NCBI RefSeq assembly: GCF_000004825.1
Contig: NW_008805071.1
Location: forward strand, 1,984,001 to 2,048,000
Direction of reading: 5' to 3'
DNA from: Heterostelium album PN500
Lineage: Eukaryota; Evosea; Eumycetozoa; Acytosteliales; Acytosteliaceae
DNA length: 64,000 nt
Under the pieces are notes generated by a model. It searched no databases, was not told the origin of the DNA, and saw only the letters and a list, made by a program, of their open reading frames with translations. How positions within the stretch are numbered: position 1 is the stretch's first letter; each line of letters starts with the position of its first letter. The position numbers and the translations under genes are program-made. This document shows positions 12,375 to 24,508 of this stretch, one piece after another.

Positions 12375-15300
12375 TTAAAATCCTTGTGGTTCATGACCAT
12401 AGGGATATTGAGGCATGATTGTTCCATCTACATTCGAGTGTGAATTTGTGTCTAACAGTCTGTGATTGGTACCACCAACTTGCTCTTTGCATTCGATGCA
12501 TTTACCTACTTCCATTGCACCTCCACAGGCATCAATGTAATAGATATGGTTCTTGGGGCATTTAAACCAATGACCTGCTGTGAATCCATTGGCATGAATA
12601 ACTTGGTTGATCTCATCTTTGGTGATGGTGTGTCTGAGTCGTTCTTTGATCTTTTCAATGTTTCTCCAATTCTCATTGACAATGTCTTTGTAACGCAAGA
12701 TATTCGAGTAGATGGTAGTCTTGCACTCTGGACAACACTTCAGAACGATTGCATCTTCCTTCATATTCATGTAGGTATCTAGCTGCTCCACAGCAAATAT
12801 ATGCTTACAATCGAGCTGGATGAATCTTTCCTCAGGTTGAAATTCTTTCAGTTCCATTCGTGAGATTGGTTCAACAAAAGTTGGGTTACATTGTCTACAG
12901 AGAGCTGGACATGTTTCACCTCTTAATCCCAGGCATGGATGTTTACAATTGAGCAACTTCTGACAAGCTTCGTCAGAGATAGTAACATCACATATCTCAT
13001 TGCACAGCTTGGAGCAACGTACTCCATTGGGACCGTATCTAAGACAACGTTCTTTACATGGGTCACATGGTAAATTACATGGTTTCTTACACTTTGAGTG
13101 TTTGCATTGATTGGTACAATTACGAGAGCATGGTTTACACTGCTCAACGCATTTATGTCCTATACAGATATGATTGCAAATCAACTTTCTTGAGCAGTCA
13201 TTTGTACAATCCGGATGGACGAGTTCACCATTCTCGAACTTGTGTTCCTTGCACATCACCTTACATGGATGACCACATGGCAGAATTTTCTTGCATTTGA
13301 TGTTACAAGAAATCGATTTGTTGAAACATGGCAGTTTGTGGCTGTGACCGCAAGGGAAAACACGGTTCACTACAACTTGGCAACGATCTTTGATGCAAGA
13401 TACACCACAGACATGGACACCATTGCAATTGTGGCCACAATCAGGTCTTGATTTTTGGCATTGAACCTGGCAGATGACTGAGGGAGTTGGAGTGGAGCAG
13501 CTTTTCTGTGTGCTATGACCGCAGTGGAGAGTCACCTGGACCTGTGTTTTGCATGGCCCACAACGACTACCCTCGTGACAATGTCCTTGACAAATATGAT
13601 CACAACCATCCAGAGGTTTATGACAATATTGAGTGCAAGTGACATTCTTATGATTTGAATCACCGATATGACAGGATCTAGGACATTGATGTGCACAATC
13701 TAAACGAGCATCACAACGCTTGTTACATCCACCTTCTGGAACATTGTCAAAGTCTGCAGCGTTACGAATTTGAGTAATGGTATCAGGATGATTTACACAA
13801 ACCAATGGAATGAATGTATCGAGTTTCTTCTCTTCTTTGAGTTTACTGATCAAGTTGACCCAAAGATCGTTGGCTTTGGAAAGCAGTTGTGAGTTACCAA
13901 CGATATACATTGCATTTCTTGCTCGAGATAGTAATACATTGATTCTGTTTTCAATGCTCAAGAATCCAGTGCTTCCCTCATTGTTTGAACGAACCAATGA
14001 GAGAATGATGAAGTCACGTTCTTCACCTTGGAATTGATCAACTGTTCTTATCGTAATACCTTTGAGATTCATTCTATTAACTCTACTTCTGATCTTTAGC
14101 AACTGACCAGTATATGGCGTCAATATGGCAATGTTGTTTGGTGAATAGTTGTGTTGGACAATATATTCTGCCAAACGTGCGACAAAATCAGCTTCAAATA
14201 TGTTTGATTTGCTGGTTTCGTTGGAATTCTCCATGTGACGATGATCCAAGAAGAATACATTCGATGGCATTCCTTGAACTGTGTGCACCTGTGTATATCT
14301 TTCGATTACAGATGGATGGTCAATGAGATGTGGATAAACTGGTTTGACAAATTGAGAGATATTGGGAACCATTCTTCTTTGGATAGCAAGTGACTTGAAT
14401 GACATTCCATTCTTGACGATTCTCTCAAAAAGTGATAAACTAAGATTGTATTTCTTTGAGAGTTGGTAGACTTGTGATGAAGGTTTCAATTGCTTGTGAT
14501 CACCAATCATGATTAGATGCTCGACTGTCTTTGGGAGCACTGAGACAATGTGAGATTCCAATACTTCTGCTGCTTCTTCAATGATGACTATTCTCGATTT
14601 GATGGACTCCAAGACACGCTTCAATCTACTGGCACCAGTGGTTGTGGCGGCAACGACATCTGCATGTTTTAATGCATTCATATAGGCAATATCTTCATAC
14701 TCTAGAATCTCTCTGGTTGTCTTTTCATATTCAACCTTTAAAACATTCAACTCGTCGAGACAATGTCTAATCTTGATTTTCTGCCAATGTCTATACAACT
14801 GAATTCTCTCGCCAATATCCAAAGAATGGACATTATCGACATCTGAATAGTCATTCGATACTTGGTCGTTGATCCACAACGCCAAACTAATATCGATTTC
14901 ATCTAGCTTCTCCTTGACTTCGAAATCTTGCATTCTACTCTCCATCAACTCTTCAAGAGTTTCAGCATCAATTTCCTCATCATCTTCAACTACAGGTTGT
15001 TGTGGTTGTTGTTGCTGTTGTTGTTGTTGAGCAGTTAAATTGCTTGTTTGATTCTTATTCTGTTGAACGATGATATTCTTGATGGAATCGAACCATTGCT
15101 TGACGGAAGAAGGTCCTCTAAATGCCATGGATTCATAATGATCAAACTTTGCAAGCATCTTGAGGTCATCGTAATTCAGATTAAGTGAATCTCTGAGTTT
15201 TAGAGCAATCTTTGAGATTGAATCGACTAGTGAATCACGACGTTTAATTAATCCCCATTGACCACGTGAACGGCTGATATGATTTCTGATGTTATACTTC

Positions 15301-18081
15301 TCCAACTCTGGTTCCTTACTTCTACTTCCGAGACGAATAATACTCTTGGTTGTGTTTAGACAACCTTGAACGAATTGATCCAATGCATGATTGGTATAAC
15401 AGATGACAAGGATTGGATGCTTGGTAGAACCCATATGCTTATTGATGTGTTGGAATAGAAGCTCGAAGAGTTTCAAACCGATAAAGGTTTTACCGGTACC
15501 TGGAGGACCTTGAACCAAAGAGATTTCAGATTTCAAACAGTGTTGAACGGCTTCCATCTGTGAGACATCTAGGGCATCGAGTTTCGATGGGAATGATTTC
15601 AACACATCGATATTGGTGAATGGTTCCACCTCTTCAAAAGCATCGGAGAAATCAATTGTTGGGAATCTACGAATGTACTCTGGAGGGCGTGTATCTACAT
15701 CGCATTCCAATAGATATTCTTTGAATGGGAGTGTCTCAGAATCGATATCTTTTAATGACTTTAAAACACTCTTGTATGCCTCAAAGTAAGCAGGTGATTC
15801 AATCATCAAGAAGGTCTTGGAGAACAAATTGGAAAGCACTTCATCGCTGTTGCTCATAGCATTAAACTTTGACAACTTTTCAAATAACGCTTCCTCATCA
15901 GAGTCATCCATGTAGTCGGAATCGAAAATATGATTACCATTACCATCGAAATCGTCGTCGTGATAATCATTGGAGTCATGTAGAATCGAGATAGTAATTC
16001 TTGGATCATTACCCTCCATTGGTCTACTCTCAACAACTGCCCAAACAATAGTATTGAAACGGTCACAACTAAGTCCAACCAACGATCCTTTCAACAGTCT
16101 TGAATACTTTTGCCAATTAATTTGTCTATCTGGTTTAAACTGAACATTATATGAAATAGATGTATTTGTACAACTTAAACCTGTTCAAAATAAAATTGTT
16201 AATACAATGGCATATGACATATACTTATATATATTTACATTAACTTACTCTTAAATTTAACATCTTTATATAAATATCTTGAGTATTTACCAGCTTCGAA
16301 ATCAGCGAGTGCTTCTCTCATTGGATGAATGAGATCTTCACGTAATAGACAATATTGAGTATCGATATACTCCTCTACACTTTCATAGCGACCAACTCTG
16401 AGTGGTTTCAAGAGTGGAAGTGTCTTGGATCGCAACTCGGTTCTCGATGGATAGATAGAGAGTGCGTGGTATCTAATAGGTATATCATCGGTCATCGATA
16501 AGATGATTCTCTCTTTGTCCATGATGTTCTGTTGACGAATCTTCTTTATCCAAAAGTCAATGTTTGGATCTTTCGAGTTGGGAGAAGCCTTCCACTCACG
16601 TTCGAACGTCTCCAGAGGAATGTGAGAGTAGCCCTTCGAGAACTTCTGAGTGATCTGCAAGAACACCTGAATGCAATCGACTTGCACCTGTTTGCTTCCT
16701 CTAAAGTGGCTGGTCGTTATGAAACTAGCGAGTCCAGAGAAATGGCACATAAAGTTGGATTTCATCAACTTCATGAACAGCGCGTTGCTCGCAGTGTCGA
16801 GGAAACTCTCTTTCAGCGTCTTGTGACCAAAGAGTCCGAGAATGAGACGCATAGTTTGTGGCTCCAGTCCTGTGCGTCCCAAGATGTCATCGATGCTCGC
16901 CTGGTGCATTGGCGACTGGAGTGTTGGCATGATATCATCGCCTCTATCCAACTCATCGATTCTCTTTTCCAAGTAAGCATTGATAGCATGATTGTTTCTG
17001 AATGGTTCATATGCTTTCTTCTCTTTCTTTGGTGGTGCACTATCGCTATTCACCTTGTTATTGTTGTTGCTGCTATTGTTGTTGTTGGTATTCTCTACCA
17101 TTGAAGTAACAAGTTTATCTCTGTTCAATTCAAACTTTTTCTTCTTACCGATGTTGTTTAGACCGAGTTGTTCATACTCTTCGGTTCCGATTGAGAGTAG
17201 AACATCACCATCGATTGCTTGCTCGGCAAAGACTTCTACCAAAGCAGCGAGATCAATAGATTCCAACCACTTTCCAACTCTTTCAACCGACCATAATCTA
17301 GGATCTTCAAATACTTCGTTTTTAATATTTGATTTTGATATAGCTGTTGAAGTTGTTGTAGTAGTTGTAGTTGTTGTTGTTTTTGAAGTTGATTTGGTAA
17401 ATGAACCGCTTTGTACTTTGACTATTTTAAATAAAAAATTAAAAATTAATCAACATAAATATCTTTATTTGTTTTGTTTTATTTAGCTTCATCATGACAC
17501 TTACCATGTGAAAAATCACATTTGTCACCTTTCTTGCAACTTCCTTGTTTAATAAAATGAAAACATTCTTTTTTACTATTACCATTATTATTGCTATTAT
17601 TGTTATTGTTGTCTTTATTATCTTTTTTATCTTTATTATCTTTAGAATGATATTTTTTGTCAATACTTTTGTTGTTGTTATTATTATTGTTATTCTTGTG
17701 ATTATTATTGACTTTTGTAGATGTAGTGGTTGATGATGATGATGAAGTTATATCATCATTACTCCATATATAGTTATCCATATCATATGAAGTAGTTTCA
17801 ATATTAATATCTAAATTATTATTGATGTTTCTTACTTTATTATCTTTATTATTATTACTATTGTTAATAATACTATTATTGTTATTTGTTTTAATGTTTA
17901 TACGAGTGAATGTTTTTGGTAAAAGGAATTTAGATGAATTTGATAAAAAGGTTGGGTTCTCCTCTTCAACTTTATCATTTTCATTGATGATGGATTTCTG
18001 TGTTGAGGATTTGGGGGTTTCATAATTATGTTTGTCTTCACCCACCTCCAAGGGTGAAAACTTAAAAGTTAAAGTTGACAT
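12375..18081 (-). CDS. ZNFX1-like RNA helicase with CCCH and SAM domains, copy B, 1851 aa
   Basis: Minus-strand exons 17505-18081, 16249-17421 and 12375-16180 join in frame. The N-terminus is longer than in copy A: about 170 low-complexity Asn/Lys/Ser residues precede the CCCH finger (C173, C182, C188, H192; C-x8-C-x5-C-x3-H). Then come a SAM domain, a helical block, the ZNFX1 block YIDTQYCLLREDLIHPMREA, the SF1 helicase (Walker A at about 808-815, EEAAEVLESH, DQFQGEERDF), NFX1-type zinc fingers and the RZ finger (GHWFKCPKNHIYYI, CGGAMEVGKC). The first and last introns match copy A in place and phase, which shows duplication of a gene that already had this architecture. The helicase C-lobe is nearly identical in DNA to copy A, while the N-terminal part is highly diverged. 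It is likely cytoplasmic and RNA-binding, as in the family. Confidence 0.93.
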
Positions 18082-18940
18082 TGTCCAAAATTCTCATTTT
18101 TTTCAAAAACAATTAAAATTTAATTGTTTTTTGAAAAAAATAAGAATAAAGTTTAAGAATAGGATAAAAATAGATATAAGAATATATAGATATAGAATAT
18201 ATAGAGAAATAAATAAAAAAGGAGAATATATTTAAATAGAGATAATTGTTTTCATATTTAGATTATTAAATATAAAAACAAGAATAAAAAAAAAAATAAA
18301 AAACAAGTGGATGATTATAAAAAGTATGGATGCTGTAATGATTTAATGCTTGCTCATGATAAATACTTTGAGACAAACATGGTAAATGAAAAAATATTAT
18401 TATTTGAAGACATGTTGTTTGAATAAGATTAGATAGATTGAATGATTAATTGATTAATTGATTGATTGTTTGATTTTGATTTATTTTAGGTATTGTTTAA
18501 GAAAAAGTCAAAAGAATTTATTTTCTTTTTCCTTTTATAATATTTATACTTAACAGTTCATTTTGATTTTCTAGAATGAATTGATTGTCGACAAATTTTA
18601 GGTTTATAAATAACCTTTCATCACTAAAAGTAAAAATAGAGGGAATTTTTTAAGAATATCCAAAGTTTTTTTTCAAGTCAAAACTATCCATTATTTTTCT
18701 ATGATTTTAGACATATGTTTGTTGTTATTAAAGAAGATAAAAGAATAAAGTTTCTTGTGAAATATTTTGGAAGTTGTTCATAATCACATAACAGGTTATT
18801 TTATTTAACAAATTTTCATACCAAATTATTTTGAGAAAAGTTTAAATATTATTTCATTATGCAAACTTTTAGTTTTTATAAACAATCATTTATAATGATT
18901 TACCATTATTCGAATTTATTTTATGAAAAATATTGTAAAT
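18082..18940. other. AT-rich intergenic region upstream of ZNFX1 copy B
   Basis: About 860 bases between the start of copy B and the 3' end of the channel gene, both on the minus strand. It should contain the promoter of copy B. Only poly-A/T runs and short dyads (for example ggtttataaataacc near 18600) are visible. A 39-codon open stretch at 18307-18426 lacks an ATG start or family match. Confidence 0.45.
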
Positions 18941-20664
18941 TTATAAACTATAGTTATTATTATTATTATTGTTGTTGTTATTATTGTTATTTGTGTTATT
19001 ATTATCGATATTAATTTGTGGGGGAGGAGTTGGTAATCTTTGTATTGGTGTTCCAATATTATTATTGTTGTTACCTTGTTGTTGTTGCTGAAGGATAGCT
19101 TGTAGTTGATTGATGATAAATATTTGGTGCTCTTCCATTCGTTGGATTTTCTCTTCTACAACCATACGAGCGGATCTCTCCTCCTCGATCTTTTCGAGGA
19201 GTTGCTCTTTGATGTCGGGCTTTCCGTCAGAGTCACCATCGTCAGTCTTCTCCGATGCAATCAGCGTTTGAATTTGCTTACGGTAACGACGGTCTCGACC
19301 AAAGTTCTTTACAGATTCGATGTACTTCATCGAGAAGTATGCTTCCTGTGAGTTGAACACCGATCGACTCTCTGCAAAACTGTTTTCATTCTGCCAACGA
19401 TATCTCTTCCATACGACCTGTATCAATCTCGCTGCAGAATTACGTTCCTTCTCTTGTACCTCCAACAAATAGATATAATTCAAAATTGGTTTTTGATGAG
19501 CAGTTGGATGTGTCAAATTCGAGAATTGTTCAATCAAACAAGCCAAAGTGAAAAGACCCAAAACAGATGACATCTAGAAAAAAATTAATTTAATAGAAAA
19601 GTAAGTTGGTTGATGTTGTTGTTGGAAATTATTGCGGAAAGATAGATAGATAGATAGATAGATTGTTTGCTTCAACTTACAATTGATCCAAATCTACCAA
19701 AGAATGTTGCTGGATTGTATTCATCGAAGGAATCGGTTGGCCAACCGGTAAACATCGAGAGGAATGAAATGTAGAGGGAAACTGGATAGGTGAATGGCTT
19801 TGGTTGGTCGAGATCCTCACGCTCAAAGACATAGATGATGTGCGAGCAGATAAAGATGATAAAGATTGTGAATGGAATGAATGTGGTGAGTGGTCGCTGA
19901 TAGAGCAGTGTCTTCAAGCTGAGCGACCAGTTGAACTTTGGTGGAACTTCGTTCTTCTGTCGATACTTGGCTTGGATGCTATGACGCAGTTTATAGACAT
20001 GACTGAAATCTCTGTACACACGAATGAACATATAGATACGCAGCCACATGAAAAGTCCCCACTTGGGATCGGACCAAGTCCGAATAGGGCCACTAGCAAA
20101 TGGCACGGGCATGATCATACAAATCAGTACTTCCGCCCAGAACAACGGTGCCATCGTAGTAGATCTTAGTACATTCAAAGGTGTCACTCTGAATCCTCTC
20201 GCTCTCTTTGTAAGCCAACCATGAGTAACATTCGAGAGTAACAATCTATAATAATCCATCAATTGACAAACTTTGCAATTCCCAAAAGAAAACAAAAAAG
20301 AATATTAATATTTCATTTTCTTTGACTCTGTTTACTTTATTATTATTATATAATGTTGTAAGATCTTACTTAAAATGATTGTTAATGCAAATATTAAACC
20401 TCTAAATACTTTTGAGGATTCATCGATCACCAACTCTTTGCCAGTCCAAGATACTTGAAGTTCGACGATCATCAGTGCAATACCGATCATACCATTGAGG
20501 AAGATGTAGAGGTATCGATTACGAAGGATCTTGTCGATCTTTTGTGACTCTGCCTCACTCTTTAGAGTCTGCACCGATTGCAACAATGAATTCGATGGTA
20601 ATATTTGGAATTCATCTTCCACACGATTACGTGATAAATGACTAAGTAATTTTCGCCGATTCAT
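18941..20664 (-). CDS. SK-like cation channel with calmodulin-binding-type tail, 505 aa
   Basis: Exons 20370-20664, 19681-20270 and 18941-19573 join in frame. The protein has six hydrophobic segments: YIFLNGMIGIALMIVELQV, GLIFALTIIL, FWAEVLICMIMPVPF, the S4-like WLRIYMFIRVYRDFS, FIPFTIFIIFICSHIIYVF and SVLGLFTLACLIEQF. The layout, FLSM pore entry and the helix after S6 (EKERNSAARLIQVVWKRYRW, IQ-like) match small-conductance Ca2+-activated K+ channels, whose tail binds calmodulin constitutively. The selectivity filter is not the K+ consensus: where SK has IGYGD, this protein has TGWPTD followed by a longer SFDEYNPATFFGR loop, so K+ selectivity is doubtful. The C-terminus has a coiled coil (about 410-450) and Gln/Asn tracts. 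Likely a plasma- or contractile-vacuole-membrane channel (inference). Confidence 0.82.
19641..19662. repeat. GATA microsatellite in an intron
   Basis: Five to six tandem GATA units lie inside the intron between exons 2 and 3 of the channel gene (19574-19680). No function is implied. Confidence 0.8.
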
Positions 20665-21577
20665 TTAAACTCTTTATTATAAAAATAAAATAAAAAAAGA
20701 ACTTTTGTTATTTACTAACTATTTTATTATTATTATTATACTACTACTACTGTTATTTATCTATCTATCTATATCTATTTTTATTTACTATACAAAATGT
20801 GTGGTATTATATATTATTAATATTATATATTCTATAAATAAACAAACTCAATCAAATCAAGTCAAATATCACCTCCACTTCCTCTTTGGAATAATAATAA
20901 TGAGGTGATTATGATTGAGTCGTCGTTGAACGGCTGCCTCAAATGAAATGATTGAAACCTTGTTGTGATTAAACAAAAATAAAATAAAATAATTAAATAT
21001 ATATTGAACTTAGTTTGTGTGTGTATAATTCTAACAAACTAACTAACCAATGAATGATTGTAGTTGTTTTGTTTTGTTTTGTTTTTTCTTTTGTTAAAAT
21101 AAATAAATATTTGTTTGTATTTTTATATTAAATTAAATTAATTAAAATACTACTATTATTATTATTACTATATATTTTTATCTAAGTATATTGAAGAGAT
21201 GGGATAATTATTTATTTAAATAAAATGAATGGAATGTGAAAGAAATTTGAACAAACAACCAACTTCCTGTTACATTATGTGGGATGACCACCCTCCCAAA
21301 ATAACTATCACATTATTAATAAAAATTTTTTAACTTTTGATAGGGTTTTGCAAAAAAAACAAAAAACTCATTAAATTCATCCGATCCCTTGAACGAAAGG
21401 ACATGGTGCAATGGTAAAAAAAAATTTAAAACTGGTCAACTTCCACAAAAATACATCAGATTTTTATTTTTTTATTTTGTTAAAAATGTACAATTGATTT
21501 TTTTGGTTTTTATTCCTTTTTAATTAATTTTTAAAGTATTAATATAATTATATAGTTATTATTATCATTATTATTTT
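20665..21577. other. Intergenic region upstream of the channel gene
   Basis: About 910 bases; contains the promoter of the channel gene (minus strand) and the 3' end of the VASt gene. Visible are TATC repeats near 20758-20775, a short CT-rich patch at 21281-21300 (tgaccaccctcccaaaat) and A/T runs. No coding frame is supported. Confidence 0.45.
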
Positions 21578-23341
21578 TTACAATGATAAACCATTTTGTT
21601 GTTGGTTATTATTTTTAATTACAGCTCTTTTACCTTGTTGTACGATTTCAAAGGATAGTGATTTTTTGTTTGCAACTTGCTGGGTGATTGTACCGATACA
21701 AAGTGAATCTGAACTTTGAAGATAGTTTAGAATTGGTAGATCCATATCTTTGGCAAAGAATAAGCTTGGCTCGTTCATCTTGTCATACCAAAAGAAATCG
21801 AAATTCTGATTGTTTATCAACTCTGGTATTGCTTGTGGAATAAGGTATTGTACAACATGTCCCACCGTATAGTGTACATGTATAGTGATATTTGCAATAT
21901 GTTGCTTAGTCTTGTGTGAGATAATCTTTACGGTTCTCGGATGTTGTGTTTCTCTAAACAATTGGAAAAACAGTTTTTTAATATGTTCATAATTATTAAT
22001 ATTATTATTTTCATTTGGATCTTGTTGTTGTTGTTGTTGATGTTGTTGTACTTGTTGTTTTGGTGGTGGAGTCGGTGGTAATTGTTTGTTTGGTACAGTT
22101 TGTTGTTGTTGTTGTTGTTGAACTACTACTTGTTGTTGTTTGACTGGAGAAGTAGGTGTTGTTGGTGTGGAGTTATTTGGTGATTGATTTGTTGGTGTCA
22201 AGAAGTTGATGCTACTGTTGAGTTCGGCTGGAGGTTGTGATGATGAATTGGCGGATTTCTCGAGTGTGGATCTGGCCATTTTGGTCCAAACGACAAAGAA
22301 ATCCTTGTTGGATTGGATAACGGATTTCTCGATGAGTCCACCGATACCCCAGATCGATTTGATGAATTTGACGGCCGTGGACACCTTGAGTTGACAGTGA
22401 TCTTTGTTGGCGGCGGCCGGCTCGAGCGAGATGTAGTTCTCAACGGAGAAGCTGTCGCCGTATGGCACATCACGAGACACCGAGCTGGTCTCCATAAAGT
22501 AGCCACCGGTCGAAGTTCGTCTAATCTTTTGTACCTGTGTGACACTAGCTACTTTTGGACCGATCTTGAAAGAGATCGGTGTTTTAAAGTTGAGTGTACG
22601 CTCTTGGTGACAACCCGATGGTGAGGTAGACCAATTGCCTTCGTTCATATCGTAGAATCCCATCTCCTCGCTAACCTTTGCCCAGAAGCTAGAGTCAATA
22701 ATCACACGATAGAATTTTCCACTTTGAATTGGAAAGGTTTCGATTACATAGGGTTGAAGTTGACCAACCTTTGATATTGGATCCATATCTTTACATTCAA
22801 CTAATATAGGTGATTTTATACTATTTAACATTGTATTATTATTATTATTATTATTTGGTAGTGGTGGTTGTAGTACTGGTGATAATATTACATTATTATT
22901 AACATTATTATTATTATTTGGATTTGAAATTGTAGATGTTGGTATGACTTGATCTATATTATTAATTGTAATTAAACGTGGTGAAATTATATTGTTTGGA
23001 TTTTGTAAAAGCTGTTGTTGTTGTTGTTGTTGTTGTTTGGTATTGTCAATGATAACATTGTTTGATGTATTGTCATCGTTGTTGCTATTACTACTGTTTG
23101 CACTATTATTACTATTGTCATCCCAACGAATAGATGGTTCGTAAGCGGTTGGCTGATTTGGATCACATGATATAATATTTCCAGAGGTGATATCGTAGAG
23201 ATCGAAACTATCGAGATCGGAAGGACCACTATAATTCTCGTGAATCGAACAACTCAATCCTTCGAATTGACCTGATGTCAGCATATCAATTGTTTGAACA
23301 TATCCTCTTCCATTCATATGAGAATGATCATTATGATTCAT
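21578..23341 (-). CDS. VASt/GRAM-like lipid-transfer domain protein, 587 aa
   Basis: Single long exon; I take the first ATG (at 23341, MNHNDHSHMNG). An open frame continues 13 codons upstream without ATG and may be 5' UTR or an intron end. Residues about 185-390 form a VASt (StAR-related) domain: VIETFPIQSGKFYRVIID, GNWSTSPSGCHQERTLNF, then VPYGDSFSVENYISLEP and WTKMARSTLE. This fold carries or senses sterols at membrane contact sites in the GRAMD/Lam family. No GRAM domain or C-terminal membrane anchor is visible, unlike Lam proteins. A Gln/Thr/Pro linker follows, then a second globular C-terminal part (HPRTVKIISHKTKQHIANIT to SLCIGTITQQ) that resembles a ubiquitin-like or Ras-binding fold in spacing only. 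Asn- and Gln-tracts separate the modules. Confidence 0.78.
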   Translation of the reverse strand: MNHNDHSHMNGRGYVQTIDMLTSGQFEGLSCSIHENYSGPSDLDSFDLYDITSGNIISCDPNQPTAYEPSIRWDDNSNNSANSSNSNNDDNTSNNVIIDNTKQQQQQQQQLLQNPNNIISPRLITINNIDQVIPTSTISNPNNNNNVNNNVILSPVLQPPLPNNNNNNNTMLNSIKSPILVECKDMDPISKVGQLQPYVIETFPIQSGKFYRVIIDSSFWAKVSEEMGFYDMNEGNWSTSPSGCHQERTLNFKTPISFKIGPKVASVTQVQKIRRTSTGGYFMETSSVSRDVPYGDSFSVENYISLEPAAANKDHCQLKVSTAVKFIKSIWGIGGLIEKSVIQSNKDFFVVWTKMARSTLEKSANSSSQPPAELNSSINFLTPTNQSPNNSTPTTPTSPVKQQQVVVQQQQQQQTVPNKQLPPTPPPKQQVQQHQQQQQQDPNENNNINNYEHIKKLFFQLFRETQHPRTVKIISHKTKQHIANITIHVHYTVGHVVQYLIPQAIPELINNQNFDFFWYDKMNEPSLFFAKDMDLPILNYLQSSDSLCIGTITQQVANKKSLSFEIVQQGKRAVIKNNNQQQNGLSL

Positions 23342-24049
23342 TCTCCTGCGTTGTAAATTTACAGTTTGTAAAATGAACAAAAACTAAATAAAATAACAAT
23401 AACAATAACAATATTAATTTAAAATAAATATTGTTGTTTAAATTATAATATAATATTCAATAATATAATTTGATCTATTTATCTATCTATCTCTCTTTCC
23501 TTTTTTTTTTTAATTTAAATTAAAAATTTAATTAAAATATTAAAATCTGTTAAATAATAATTATGATCTCTCTATATATTTATATTTATATATTTATAAC
23601 AATGAGACAATAAATATATATTCAACTTTATAAAAAAAATAGTATAAATTAATATTGCTTCACTTAATTATACTTTTTTTTTTTATTTTTTCAAAAAACA
23701 TGTTTAAATTAATAAAAGAAATTTAATTGTTGTGGGTGTTCGTGTGTGTTTGTTTTTTGTTTTAGTTTTGCAAGACAACAGAACCATTGTTCTAATCCTG
23801 GCATATAATGTCATTGCACATACATGTTCTCGTTTAATTTTAAATTTTAAAATTAGCATTATGCGAAACAAACCGTTGTTCTATCCAATTATTAATTCTT
23901 CATTAAATTTCTTTCTTAAATTCTGTCTATCTGTTTGTTTTTTTTTCATGGTTTTTAAATAAAATTGATTATGTTTTATGATTATATTTTAGATTATATG
24001 ATTTTTATTTAAATATATATATTGGTTGCTTAAAAAAATATTATTTTGC
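23342..24049. other. Upstream region of the VASt gene
   Basis: About 700 bases with strong A/T runs. A short, less AT-rich patch at 23760-23830 (around acaacagaaccattgttcta) is not part of any convincing frame and could be a 5' leader exon on the minus strand. Nothing else is supported. Confidence 0.4.
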
Positions 24050-24508
24050 TTATTGTTGTTGTTGTTGATCTTGTTGTTGTTTAGTTACAGTGCTGTTTTT
24101 GTTGATTTCAGATAGTGGAATGGGTGGTTTGACTTCACGGAACATCGAAGCAGGGAATACGTAGGGAACGGCACCGAATGCCTTGAGATGTGCTCTCTGC
24201 TTTGTGACACCTTTCTTTGTTGATTTTTTGTTCTTGTAGAATGATTGATAGGAGTAATCGAATGGCATTGCAATGATCTTTGTCTTTACTGATTTAATAG
24301 TATCTTCAATACTCAAATCATCTTTCATTGTTCTGACTGGTTTTGTAATGACTGGTTGTGGTTTTTCTTCTTGTGTTACATCTGCTGATGATGATTCTTC
24401 ATTGCTACTATATAATCTAATGTTGTTATTGTTATTATTATAACTATTTATATTTAAATAACTTCCAACTAATCTTGAATTATTCTTATTAAAACTATAT
24501 TTTAACAT
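24050..24508 (-). CDS. Probable mitochondrial protein of unknown function, 152 aa
   Basis: Single exon. The N-terminus is basic, Asn/Ser-rich and lacks acids up to IRLYSSNEE, which fits a mitochondrial targeting sequence with cleavage near RLYS|S. The body contains FDYSYQSFYKNKKSTKKGVT and the conserved-looking stretch RAHLKAFGAVPYVFPASMFR, then a Gln-rich tail. The size and basic patch would suit a mitochondrial ribosomal or assembly protein, but I do not recognise the family. It is divergent from the isomerase gene, with only 234 bases between start codons. Confidence 0.7.
   Translation of the reverse strand: MLKYSFNKNNSRLVGSYLNINSYNNNNNNIRLYSSNEESSSADVTQEEKPQPVITKPVRTMKDDLSIEDTIKSVKTKIIAMPFDYSYQSFYKNKKSTKKGVTKQRAHLKAFGAVPYVFPASMFREVKPPIPLSEINKNSTVTKQQQDQQQQQ

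Noticed and set aside
16532-17104. 190-codon plus-strand reading frame opposite ZNFX1 copy B
   Set aside because: It is antisense to a well-supported exon with SAM and ZNFX1 homology, has no recognisable domain, and follows from the codon pattern of the real gene.
18307-18426. 39-codon open stretch (VDDYKKYGCCNDL...) upstream of ZNFX1 copy B
   Set aside because: It has no ATG at its start, no splice partner that I could find and no family match; chance is sufficient.
23732-23962. 76-codon frame between the VASt and small mitochondrial-type genes
   Set aside because: It starts with a non-ATG codon, is dominated by Phe/Leu from T-runs and shows no domain.
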